Of a stretch of DNA of 64,000 nucleotides, positions 11,627 through 22,738 are shown one piece after another. The notes under the pieces are model-generated. The model had not been told where the DNA came from. It was given only the letters and a program-made list of their open reading frames with translations, and ran no database searches. This DNA comes from Eucalyptus grandis. Its lineage: Eukaryota; Streptophyta; Magnoliopsida; Myrtales; Myrtaceae. Within the stretch, counting starts at the first letter, position 1; the number at the start of each line of letters is the position of its first letter. A program made the translations under genes and the position numbers. The stretch covers positions 8,742,001 through 8,806,000 of the forward strand of contig NC_052620.1 in NCBI RefSeq assembly GCF_016545825.1, given 5' to 3'.

Positions 11627-12671
11627 TGTCACGCCTCGATCCTCCGAGCGCACACCCATCCCTCCTTGGTCGATAAATAGCAACGTCCCAAGACGCGTCA
11701 CCGACCCATTCATTTTAATGCACATGCGAAAGAAATTAATAATCCCCAGACAATAACATAATGGGATAGAAAAGTAGGCCTTACATTTTCAAACCACAAC
11801 ATCACACTTATATATACATATATCAAAACCAGTTGTGTATTACAAACTAATATATATATATATAAAGGTTCTACAAAACAGGAGTGGGGGTTTCAACAAC
11901 TATGGGTCCTTGTCCTCCTCTTCATCATCTTCGATTTCACCCTCTTCCACACTTCAACTAGAACCCATTGCTGAATACACCGAGGAGTCTAGCTCTTCAA
12001 GGGTAGGGTCCACCGAGTCTGTCACTGAATCACCTGGAGGATCAGCCGTTCCCTTACCAAACGCAACCTCCATCACATACGGAGGTATCTCTTATTCCGG
12101 TATGGGTCCCTCACACATTCTAGTATGATCCTGGTGATACCATGCTCTATATTGATGGGGCACCTTTTTAGGGAGGCTCGCATCAACCCAGATTATGGAC
12201 TTCACTAGTTCGTACTCTAATCCATTAGGGTGCCCATGTATTGGAATGTAGTACTTTTGTTCTGTGAGTTTCTTTGGTTGCCCAAAATGTTCTGGTAGGG
12301 CTACCATCTAGGAACCTAAAAATGGTTATCCCACAACGGGTGAGACAATGTCTCAGCGAGTTCTACCCCTTAAGCCCTAATTGGGAAGAAAATACACCCT
12401 AAGGGCTGCCTAAGCACAAATATGGGGTAGATGACTTACCTGGGCCTCCACTTTTTGCAAATTAGTTTAATTTAAATACTGACAAATCATGCCATCCAAT
12501 CAAATCATATCGAAGTATCGATCAATCGACTCAGTCGATTGCATGTCATAACGACCTCCCTTGGTCGGCCTAATCAATACTATCTAATAAGTCCGATCAT
12601 GTTAGGACTGCTCACCCTAAGCTGAAAATAGATAGTATAGCTCACACTAAGCTGATAAATAGTATATTATT

Positions 12672-12867
12672 CTCTATCTAAACTGACATATCGCCCGTAG
12701 GCTGATATAGTATACTATTAATGCTCAATCTAAGCTGATCGGGTATATTGCTCTTTATCTAAGCTAACATATCAGAGCCCGTAGGTTGATATAGTATACC
12801 GACATTACTCACTCTAAGCTAATAAGGTATACTACTCTCTATCTAAGCTAACATATCGTCCGTAGGC
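12672..12867. repeat. About 80-bp tandem repeat in minus-strand solo LTR
   Basis: Units beginning CTCTATCTAAACTGACATAT at 12672, with relatives at 12751 and 12834, each followed by CCCGTAGG and GATATAGTATAC. The third unit is split by the solo LTR at 12868 and finishes at 33193. Confidence 0.85.
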
Positions 12868-13009
12868 TATGACATCCTGAAATTCGAGCCCTCTAAGGGA
12901 TGAATGAACGTGAATTTTGTCAATGCATTCTTGGTTGATCTCACTCATAATTGATCACTCCTGAGATACTAACCTCGAGAGGAAAGGCTAATGAGGACAG
13001 AACTCATAC

Positions 13010-15649
13010 TATGGCACCCCTGAAACAGCCTCCGATCCATTAGGGTCGCCACAATTCGCCTACCTTTCACTTGTCCTAATAACATGTCACTTTGATACCA
13101 TTGAATTATAGTGGGTCCATATGTCTTGGGGGTTTATATTATCTTAGTCAGTCCCAGCGCAGTTCATATAACGGAAGCATATTCAACATCTCCCTAACCC
13201 ATACTCAAACTAAATAATACAATGCAATGCACACCAACTACACCTTTCATATATATACACGTAAGAGCCGAAACACTTTTATTTACATAGCCTGATCAAA
13301 CATCAAGACTCGGTACATCAAAAGGCCAAGGCTTTACTAAGCTCGGCTATAACCAAAAGTACCCGACCCTAACATCAGTCATGTACACCAATCCATCATC
13401 CAGTGTCGGCTATCCAAAAAGTGTCAACCACTACCAGTCACACACACAGTCACACCCAGCCCGGTGCATCGGCTGGTGGCAGTGGCAGCATCCCCATCAT
13501 GACCCCGTCGCGGCGGATGTGGACGGACAGGAACTCCTGGACTACAGGGCTATCAGGTAGACCCACGTCATACATAACTAAAACTTGAATACGGATGAAC
13601 ACCAACATAGGAATGCTCCAAACACTCAACCTCAACGTCGGACAGTAAGCCATAGAATGTACCACTTGTGACCGGTAACAAAGGCATCTCTCAATCAGAA
13701 ATGTTAGTCCCCAAAAATGGTGAATACAACCACTCAGCAGTAAAAGATCCATCAAACTACATAATGCAACAAGCAAGACAACCAAAATTTCATGTGAAAT
13801 GCACATATCATCCACGCAATCATGCTTATGTATCCATGAGATCCATTCAAAACCTTAATGACCACACTTCCAATGCCAAATATTACCAATTCAAGTTCAT
13901 GGACAATTATATCCCATGCCCTATGCACACACAAATGTGCATGATTCAATTCCCAATTTTAATTTTAAAAAGGATCTCATTTTTCTTCCAGGGACTAGTG
14001 TTTGCATCCCTCATATCGCTCGCATCCAACCTGGCATCATGAGGAACCTCTGGCACACACCTTTGGGCATCCGACACACACCTCCGGGCATCTCGCACCC
14101 CAACTAGCATCACGAGGAACCTCCGGCACACACTTCCGGGCATCTCGAAACTCTCGAGGTCATCCGACACACACCTCCGGGCATCTGGCACACATCTTCG
14201 GGCATCCTGACACTCTCAGGGTATCGTCAACTCAAGGGTCCGACGGTATCATCAACATTATAATGCATATTCACATATATGTGTCACTTTCACAATAACA
14301 TTTGAAGCAATAATGTCAAAGGTTTTAATAAACTTTTGATGTCATATGATAGGCTAAATGTCACCACATATGCTGTATAAATAACAACCCAAGATATCAC
14401 ATCTCATAGAGCAATTCATTTGTTCTTGAAAATAAAACAATTTTTGCATAAAACAGAATGCACTTCTTTAATTAAAATTCTGGAAAAATTAGTAAACGAT
14501 CTTAATAAATTCTGAAAATTTAAGATGTTATAAAAAAGATCTAGAGAAAAATGTTTCATGAAGAACACCATGTCAAAAGAACTTCGTACAAGTCGCTATG
14601 AACCATGCATCACAGCCTTAAAATTTCAAACATCACCATTGCACAGTTTCATAAATAATTTCGATTAAGTCCTTATATAAACTCATAAAATTCTGAGATT
14701 TTAATTTGTTATATTTAAGACCTAGAGATAAAAGTCTCATGAAGAAATTGAAGTCGAATTCTTTCTGGATTAAAAGCTATAATTATGATAGCCCTCCCTA
14801 ATTCTCGTTACAGTTTCCAGATCAATCCCTTTTGAAGAAAATCGTTTCCTCGATCAATAGTCATCCGTTTATTCTCAAATTTTAGTACGTTATTACTCAA
14901 GATGTCATATACAACTTTCTTCAAGGACATGAGCTCAAATTCTGACTGGATAATTGCACAAAATTCACTGAATCCGCAGAGGTCATGCTGTGTTTCCATA
15001 AAACAGTTTACCAATCCTAAAGAACTACTCCTACTAGTTCGAAACTTCAACATCCAGCATCAAATTTATGCATCCTCAAGTATATTTACACTTCACACAA
15101 CCACAACAAGCAAAACGGCGACTCAAGGCTTCAACGGGCTCGATCGATGGCGAGGCTAGGTGGCGTCGACGGCGGCAGCTGGCGCATGCACAGTGGGGCT
15201 GGTCTCCTTCTTCCCTCCCCAATGCACCCTCATGAACTCCCTCTTTCTCTCGAACTCTCTCTTTCTCTCGGATTCTCTCTCTCGCTCGCTTGCCCGCATG
15301 GTCTCACTCTCTCTTGCGAACACTCCCTTCCACTTAAATCCCCACTCATAATTACTTAATTGCAATTATTCACATGGCCATAAAATTTTGCAATATTAAT
15401 CGATAGAAATCCGACTTATAGAGTACATGGCCGAGAAATTTCCCCATCAATTTATCCTTTAGTACAATCCTTGATCACATATGGACATACGATAGATTTC
15501 CAACAAAACAATTGTCCATTAAATGCTCGGCCTTGTTTAATTGTAATCCATTGGTCTAATGGCTATTATATAGTCCAATGGCGCTTCCATCACCTATTCA
15601 TGGGTCGTAATGCATCTAGAGATTGCTATGAAATTTTTAGGATGCCACA
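13010..15649 (-). repeat. 3' LTR of G2
   Basis: Plus-strand reading begins TATGGCACCCC (consensus TGTGGCACCCC) and ends GAGGATGCCACA, so the element-sense LTR starts TGTGGCATCC at 15649. Length is 2640 bp. It aligns with 20429-26983 except for the solo LTR there and two further segments absent from this copy (near 22575-22640 and 26460-26660 of the other). It includes the degenerate CCGGGCATC repeat cluster at 14040-14240. Confidence 0.9.
14040..14240. repeat. CCGGGCATC repeat cluster in G2 3' LTR
   Basis: Irregular repeats of CACACACCTCCGGGCATC with spacers of 10-40 bp, at least six copies. The same cluster occurs at 21490-21690 and, more diverged, at 28358-28690 in the other LTRs of this family. 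Confidence 0.8.
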
Positions 15650-15666
15650 ATTCTCCCCTCCTTAGA
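15650..15666 (-). other. Polypurine tract of G2
   Basis: On the minus strand the purine-rich TCTAAGGAGGGGAGAAT ends exactly where the 3' LTR begins, as expected for plus-strand priming. Confidence 0.75.
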
Positions 15667-15694
15667 GAATTTTGTCCTCGAAATTAGACATGAC

Positions 15695-16900
15695 CTATGT
15701 CTCTTTAAACAAGTGAGGGTACTTTTCCCTCATCTCATTCTCACTTTCCCATGTGGCTTCCTCCACATCATGATGTCGCCATAATATCTTAACCAATGGT
15801 ATTTTCTTGGTCCTGAGAATTTGCTTCTTTCGTTCCAGTACTTGCACAAGCTCCTCAATGTACCTCACTTTCTCATCCACTTTGATGGCTTCATGATCAA
15901 GTATATGACCAGGATCCGGTCGATATCTCCTTAGCATCGACACATGGAACACATCATGTAATTTCCCAATTTAGGAGGCAGTGCCAAACAATAAGCTACA
16001 TCTCCTATTCTTTCGAGTATCTCAAAAGGTCCAACAAACCTAGGGCTTAACTCACCCTTCATTCCAAATTAAGATATTCCTTTCATAAGGGATACTTTAA
16101 GGAATACATGATCCCCCACATTAAACTCTAAAGGTCTTCTACGCTTATCTGAGTAGTCTTTCTGCCTACTCTGGGCTGTTTTAAGTCTTTTTCCTGATAA
16201 TTTCAATAGCCTCAGTAGTAATTTGTACCAATTCAGGTCCTGTCAATTTCCTTTCACCTACTTCATTCCAACAAACAGGAGTCTTGCACCTTCTTCCATA
16301 TAATGCTTCATACGGAGCCATGTCTATATTTTTCTAAAAACTATTGTTATAGGCAAACTCTATCAAGTGCAACTTTTCATCCCAACCTCCCTTAAAATCA
16401 ATAATACAAGCTCTCAGCATATCCTCCAAAATTTGAATCACTCTTTCCGTTTGTCCATCTGTTTGAGGATGAAAAGCAGTACTAAATTGAAAATTTGTCC
16501 TTAAGGAATTTTGAAGACTTTGCCAAAAATTTGAAGTAAACCTAGAGTCTCGATCATATGTGATCGTTATAAGAATACTGTGTAAGCATATCACTTGGCT
16601 TACATATATCTCAGCAAGTCTATCCATCTGGTAGTCTATGCGGACCGCTAGGAAATGAGCAGACTTAGTCAAGCGATCTACTATCACCCAAATAGAGTCG
16701 TGACCACTTGATGTCCTTAGTAGTCCTTGCACAAAGTCCATTGTCACCTGCTCCCACTTCCATTCTGGTATATCTAATGGTCTCAATAGTCCTGCGGGTT
16801 TGCAGTGTTCCTCTTTCAGTTGCTGGCATGTTAAACACTGGGAAACATGTTTAGCTATATCCTTCTTCATGCCATTCCACCAAAACTGCTAGTGTAAATT
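15695..16900 (-). pseudogene. G2 integrase with chromodomain-like tail
   Basis: Frame 16870-16334 has the zinc-region CLTCQQLKEEHCKP, then LDIPEWKWEQVTMDFVQGL. The catalytic core has its first Asp in WVIVDRLTKSAHF, the second in DRDSRFTSNFW, and the Glu in HPQTDGQTERVIQILEDML, so the D-D-E triad is present. A break at about 16333 separates the C-terminal part, which resumes at 15952-15695 with MFHVSMLRRYRPDP and the chromodomain-like PLVKILWRHHDVEEATWE. The enzyme would integrate cDNA in the nucleus. The intervening 15960-16330 is readable only with frame changes. Confidence 0.88.
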
Positions 16901-17149
16901 TCTAAACATTTTTTTACTCCCCGGATGAATACTATAATTACTCCTATGTGCTTCTGACAAAACTTCCCTTCTCACTTCTTCATTGTCAGGAACATAGAGT
17001 TGTCCTTGGCATCTTACTACTCCATCCTTAGAGACTTGAAACTCTGGTCTTTTCCCTAAAGACACAACGTTTCATATTTCCATAATCTCCGGGTCAGATT
17101 TCTGTAGAATCTTAACTTTCTGGATAACTTCGAGCTCAATCCTTAATGC

Positions 17150-17800
17150 AGTGAGCATACCAGTAAGGTGGTCTATTTCTAACTTGAAGTCTGAATCCAT
17201 TATTGACTTTAACAGATTCCACTATGTTATTCTTAGACCAGCCATGTCCATAGCCGACTTTCAACTAAAGGCATCTGCCACTTTATTTGCCTTTCCTGGA
17301 TGGTATCGTATTTCGCAGTCATAATCTTTTAGTAATTCCATCCACTTTCTTTGTCTCATGTTCAACTCTTTTTGCGAAAACAGATACTTCAAACTCTTAT
17401 GATCTGTATAGGTTTCAAACTTCTCTCCATACAGATAATGTCTCCATATTTTCAAAGCAAATACTATAGCTACTAACTGTAAATCATGGGTTGGGTAATT
17501 TAACTCGTGAGGTTTCAATTGCCTTGATGCATAGGCTATGACCTTGCCATGCTGCATCAAAACACATCCTAGTCCTTTATGAGAAGTGTCACTATACACC
17601 ATGAATCGATCAGATCCAGATGGTATAGTCAAAATTGGAGCTATAGTTAACTTCCTTTTAAGTTCCTGAAAACCTTTTTCACATTCTCCACTCCATTCAA
17701 ACCTCACATTTTTTCGAGTCAATTTCGTTAAAGAGCCTACCAAGTGTGAAAATCCTTCGATAAACCTCCTATAATAGCCAACCAACCCTAAGAAACTTCG
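17150..17800 (-). pseudogene. G2 RNase H domain
   Basis: The 174-residue frame 17785-17261 starts in the RT connection region ([20 protein letters not shown]) and runs through [19 protein letters not shown]. The RNase H core follows with [59 protein letters not shown] and [13 protein letters not shown]. The catalytic acidic residues at the SD and TDH positions are present. The frame is intact over the whole domain, in contrast to G1. Confidence 0.88.
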
Positions 17801-18560
17801 TATCTCAGTTGGCGTTGTTGGTCTCGGTTAGTTCACTACCATCTCAACTTTTGCAGGGTCTACTGCAATTCCATCTCCTGACACCATGTGCCCTAAAAAT
17901 ATTATCCGGTCTAGCTAGAATTCACACTTACTGAATTTGGCGCATAACTTATGATCTCTAAGTGTTTGCAATACTATCCTTAGGTGTCGTTCATGTTCTT
18001 TAGGTTCTTTAGAATATATCAGGATATCATCAATGAAGAAAATTATAAATTGATCCAGATAAGGCTTAAATATCCTATTCATTAAATCCATGAATGGGGC
18101 TGGTGCATTCGTTAATCCAAAAGGCATAACTAGGAACTCATAATGTCCATAACGAGTCCTAAATGCAATCTTAGGAATGTCTACTTTCTTTATCCTTAAC
18201 TGATGGTATTCTGACCTTAAGTCAATTTTAGAAAAGACTGAACTTCCCTGCAACTGATCAAAGAAATCATCAATTCTAGGCAAGGGATAATTATTCTTTA
18301 CAGTCACTTGGTTCAGCTGTCTAAAGTCAAATACATAAACGCATCGACCCATCCTTCTTTTTCACAAATAGAACTGGTGTCCCCCAAGGTGAAGCACTTG
18401 GCCTAATAAATCCTTTATCGAGCAATTTTTGTAGTTGCACCTTCAATTCCTCTAGCTCCACCAAGGCCATTCTATACGGGGCTTTCGATATTGGTCCTGT
18501 TCTAGGCATTAGTTCAATTTCAAACTCAATCTCTCATTCCGATGGTAATCCAGGCAACTC
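17800..18560 (-). pseudogene. G2 reverse transcriptase
   Basis: From high to low coordinates: FPEELPGLPSE at about 18560, then a TGA where relatives have an arginine codon (about 18535); [41 protein letters not shown]. One extra T at about 18329-18331 shifts the frame before the [18 protein letters not shown] motif. The 18352-17915 frame then runs through [13 protein letters not shown] and [13 protein letters not shown]. It includes the intact catalytic box [10 protein letters not shown] and the KFSKCEF end. One stop and a single-base insertion are the only obvious lesions in this region. Confidence 0.88.
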
Positions 18561-19240
18561 CTCAGGAAACACATCCTGAAACTCCCTGACTATTCGAATC
18601 TCATCGATTTTAGCCTCTTCCTTAGTAAGATCTCTTACTACTGCTAAGTATCCTTGACATCCTTCGTCAAGTAGTTCATGAGCTTCTACCATTGAGATGA
18701 TGGCTATAGAGGGGTTTGTCTGACCTCCAAAAGATTCAAAACTAGACTGGTAAGGTAACATGAACTGGATCACTTTCCCATAGCAATCTACCTTAGCCCG
18801 ATACTTATGGAGCCAGTCCATTCCTATGATAACATCAAAGTCATACATAGCCATCATGACTAAATCTATTTCCATATCTCATCCGTCTATAGTTATCTTA
18901 CATTTTGCACACATCATTGTAGATAATACCATATTCTTTAAAGGTGTAGAAACACAAAGAGGCGTCTCAAGAGGTGTAGCTTCTATTTTACTCAATTGTC
19001 TATATTTTTCAAATATAAATGAATGCGTAGCACCCGTGTCAAACAATGCATATGCCTTCTTGCCATTTATAAAAATTGTACATGAGATAACATTTTTGGA
19101 AGCTTCTGCTTCCTCTTGAGTGACTGCATACACCCTTCCTTGTGCTGGTGGCCTCTGTTGATTCCTTGGTAGATTTGGTCTAACAAAGTAGATTTGGTCT
19201 AACAGTACTTTGTTGTACCTATTGCACCGAGCCGACACTC
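18560..19240 (-). pseudogene. G2 retropepsin-like protease
   Basis: Frame 19238-18879 carries GRVYAVTQEEAEASKNVI, then the catalytic motif YALFDTGATHSFI (D-T-G intact) and LETPLCVSTPL. After a small frame break at about 18878 the next frame (18875-18534) holds the end motif YDFDVIIGMDWLHKYRAKVDC and the linker to RT. This protease would process Gag-Pol in the particle. Confidence 0.85.
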
Positions 19241-20175
19241 AGCTGTGACCTCTCTTATGGACAATCTCTCTTGAGGTGACCTACCTGTCCACAACCATAA
19301 CATTTCAGCCGTCCATTGCAAGGTCCTGGGCCATGTTGCCCATCGCATCTTCGACAAGCATCATGTTGATAGGGTGCTTTCCCTATATTCAGGCCATCCC
19401 TAGCATTTCCAAAATTTCCAAAATTACTCTTTTTCTTAGAGTCCCAGGTCTGACCTTGACCAGGATAGGGTCTTTTACCCCATCGATATCACTAAAGGTC
19501 AATTGTCTCTTAGACTCTAATTGCTCTCTCACCAATTCCCGCTCTACCAACTGTGCCCTTTCATAAATCTCTTAACTTTTTCCTCTCGATCCTCAATTAG
19601 CTCGGGAGCATATTTAGACAATTTAGAAAATTTTGCCTGATACTGGTCTACTGTCAACTCCCTTTGTTCCAACTGAACAAATTCAGTGATCTTCTTATCC
19701 CTGGCACAATTAGAAAAATGCTTTCTATTGAAAGCTCTAACAAATTCGTCCCAAATTATATCATTTCTTGGTGGAAAGATCGTATCTCTTGATGCTCTCC
19801 ACCAAAATTTTGCATTTCCCTCCAGCTGGTACTCTGCCAAAGTTATTTTCTTAGCATCATTGCAGTCCAACAACCGAAAAATTCGTTCCATTCCATCTAT
19901 CCATTATTCCACCTCCTCAGGACTTCCTGTTCGACTAAATTTAGGTGGCTTCAGCTTCAGAAATTGTTCCACCAGTCCTTGAGGGCGACATTCCACTCCA
20001 GGTTGTTGCTGCACTTGTCTTTCCATCAGATTTCCTATATTAGCCAATGCCTGTACGATGTCTTCCATTCGGGGTTTAGCCCTTGCAACAGAGGCTTCAG
20101 CCCTCGATGGATGAGAACTTCCAGCTCATACAATGATTGTCTTGCATTTTCCAAGCATTTGCCTCAGGAATAATC
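19240..20175 (-). pseudogene. G2 gag
   Basis: Frame 19891-19544 shows the plant Retrotrans_gag core: AEYQLEGNAKFWWRASRD, IIWDEFVRAFNRKHF, VQLEQRELTVDQYQAKF and APELIEDREEKVKRFMKG. A zinc knuckle C-YG-C-GQVG-H-LKR follows at about 19260-19300, preceded by a second CX2C-containing segment. The N-terminal part up to about 20170 is in other frames. Gag would assemble the virus-like particle and bind element RNA. Confidence 0.85.
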
Positions 20176-20402
20176 TGTGACTCAATGTCTCCATTTAAAA
20201 ACAATTACAACTATATATAAGTAACATAAACATGTTACTAGCACCTAAAAGTAACTCATAAAAATTACTAGGGATTCACGAGTGAATACCCATCACCCGT
20301 TGTTCAAAGTTAGTCAACTATCCTAGTTAGTATCATATGGTGTGCATTGTCATCATATTCCTCAATTTCCAAATGAGGCTCTTTATCACTCCACATATAA
20401 CC

Positions 20403-20417
20403 ATTGCTCTGATACCA
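20403..20417 (-). other. Primer-binding site (tRNA-iMet type) of G2
   Basis: Minus-strand TGGTATCAGAGCAAT, complementary to the 3' end of initiator methionine tRNA. It is about 11 bases inside the 5' LTR boundary at 20429. Confidence 0.85.
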
Positions 20418-20663
20418 AACCCGTCGCCGTGGCACCCCCGAAATGGCCCTCGATCCGTTAGGGTCGCCACAGTTCGCCTACCTTTCACTTGTCCTAATAA
20501 CATGTCACTATGATACCATTGAATTATAGTGGGTCCATATGTCTTGGGGGTTTATATTATCTTAGTCGGTCCCAGCGTAGTTCATATAACGGAAGCATAT
20601 TCAACATCTCCCTAACCCTTACTCAAAATAAATAATACAATGCAATGCACACAGACTACACCT

Positions 20664-20666
<3 letters not shown>

Positions 20667-20700
<34 letters not shown>
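20667..20700. repeat. (AT)17 microsatellite
   Basis: Pure dinucleotide run inside the 5' LTR of G2. The matching place in the 3' LTR (about 13245-13255) has only a short ATATATATA, so the expansion happened after insertion. Confidence 0.95.
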
Positions 20701-20709
<9 letters not shown>

Positions 20710-22738
20710 TACATTAGAGCTGAAACACTTTTATTTACATAGCTTGATCGGACATTAAGAGTCGGTACATCAAAAGGCCAAGGCTTTACTAAGCTCGGTT
20801 ATAACCAAAACTACCCGAACCCAATAGCAGTCATGTACACCGATCCATCATCCAGTATCGGCTATCCAAAAAGTGTCAATCGCTATTAGTCACACGCACA
20901 GTCACACCCAGCCCGGTGCATCGGCTGGTGGCAGCGGCAGCATCCCCATTATGACCCTGTCGCGGCGGACATGGACGGACAGGAACTCCTAGACTACAGG
21001 GCCATCAAGTAGACCCACATCACACATAACTAAAACTCGAACACGGATGAACACCAGTCCACGAACACCAACACAGGAATGCTCCGAACACTCAACCTCA
21101 ACGTTGGATGGTAAGCCTTAGAAAGTACCACGTGTGACCAGTAACAAAGGTATCTCTCAATCAGAACTGTTAGTCCCCAAAAGGGGTGAGTACAACCACT
21201 CAGTAGTAAAAGATCCATCAAACTACACAATGCAACAAGCAAGACAACCAAAATTTCATGTCAAATGCACATATCATCCACGCAATCATGCTTATGTCTC
21301 CATGAGATCCATTCAAAACCTTAATGACCACACTTCCAATGCCAAACAATACCAATTCAAGTTCATGTACAATTCTATCCCATGCCATATGCACACACAT
21401 ATGCGCATGATTCAATTCCCAATTTTAATTTTCAAAAGGATCTCATTTTTCTTCCAAGGACCAGTGTTTGCATCCCTCATATTGCTCGCACCCAACCTGG
21501 CATCACGAGGAACCTCTGGCACACACCTCTGAGCATCTCGCACCCCAACTGGCATCACGAGGAACCTTCAACACACACCTCCAGGCGTCTGACACACACC
21601 TCCGGGCATCCGGCACACACTTCCGGGCATCTCGAAACTACCGAGGACATTCGGCACACACCTCCGAGCATCCTGACACTCCTGGGGCATCGTCGACTCA
21701 AGGGTCCGACGGTATCATCAACATCACAATGCATATTCACATATGTTTTACTTTCACAATAGCATTTGATGCAATAATGTCAAAGGTTTCAATCAAATTT
21801 TGATGTCATATGATAGGCTAAATGTCACCAAATATGCTGTATAAATAACAACCCAAGATATCACATCTCATAGAGCAATTCATTTGTTCTTGAAAATAAA
21901 ACAATTTTTGGATAAAACATAATGCACTTCTTTAATTAAAATTCTGGAAAAATTACTAAAATATCTTAATAAATTCTGAAAATTTAACATGTTATAAACG
22001 AGATCTAGAGAAAAAGGTTTCATGAAGAACACCATGTCAAAAGAACTTTGTACAAGTCGCTGTGGTCCATGCATCACAGCCTTAAAATTTCAAACATCAC
22101 CATTGCACAATTTCAGAAATAATTTCGATTAAGTCCTTAAATAAACTCAGAAAATTCTGAGATTTTAATATGTTATATTTAAGACCTAGAGGTAAAAGTC
22201 TCATGAAAAAATTTAAGTCGAATTCATTCTAGATTAAAAGCTATAATTATTATAACCCTCCCTAATTCTCGGTACAGTTTCCAGATCAATCCCTTTCAAA
22301 GAAAATCGTTTCCTCAATCAATACTCATCCGTTTATTCTCAAATTTTAGTAGGTTATTCCTAAAGATTTCGTCTACAACTTTCATCAAGGACATTAGATC
22401 AAATTCTGACTGGATAATTGCACAAAATTCACTGAATTGGCAGAGGTCATGCTGTGTTTCCATAAAACAGTTTACCAATCCTAAAGAACTACTCCTACTT
22501 GTTCGAAACTTCAACATCCAGCATCAAATTTATGCATCCTCAAGTCTAGTTACACTTCATACAACCACATCAAGCAAAATGTAGGCTAACGGACTTTACT
22601 TGCCTTAAGTTCAAAGAAATCAAGCAAGCAAAACGGCGACTCGAGGCTTCGGCAGGCTCAATCGACGGCAAAGCTAGGCGGCGTCAACGGTGGCAGCTAG
22701 CGCATGCACAGTGGGGCTGGTCTCCTTCTTCCCTCGCC

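Noticed and set aside
14040..14240. CRISPR-like array
   Set aside because: Repeat units are irregular, spacers are not of constant length, the host is a plant, and no cas genes exist.
21030..21803. Small ORFs on both strands as independent genes (also 13403-14298)
   Set aside because: They are shared by the two G2 LTRs, including the repeat cluster, and differ by frameshifts between the copies.
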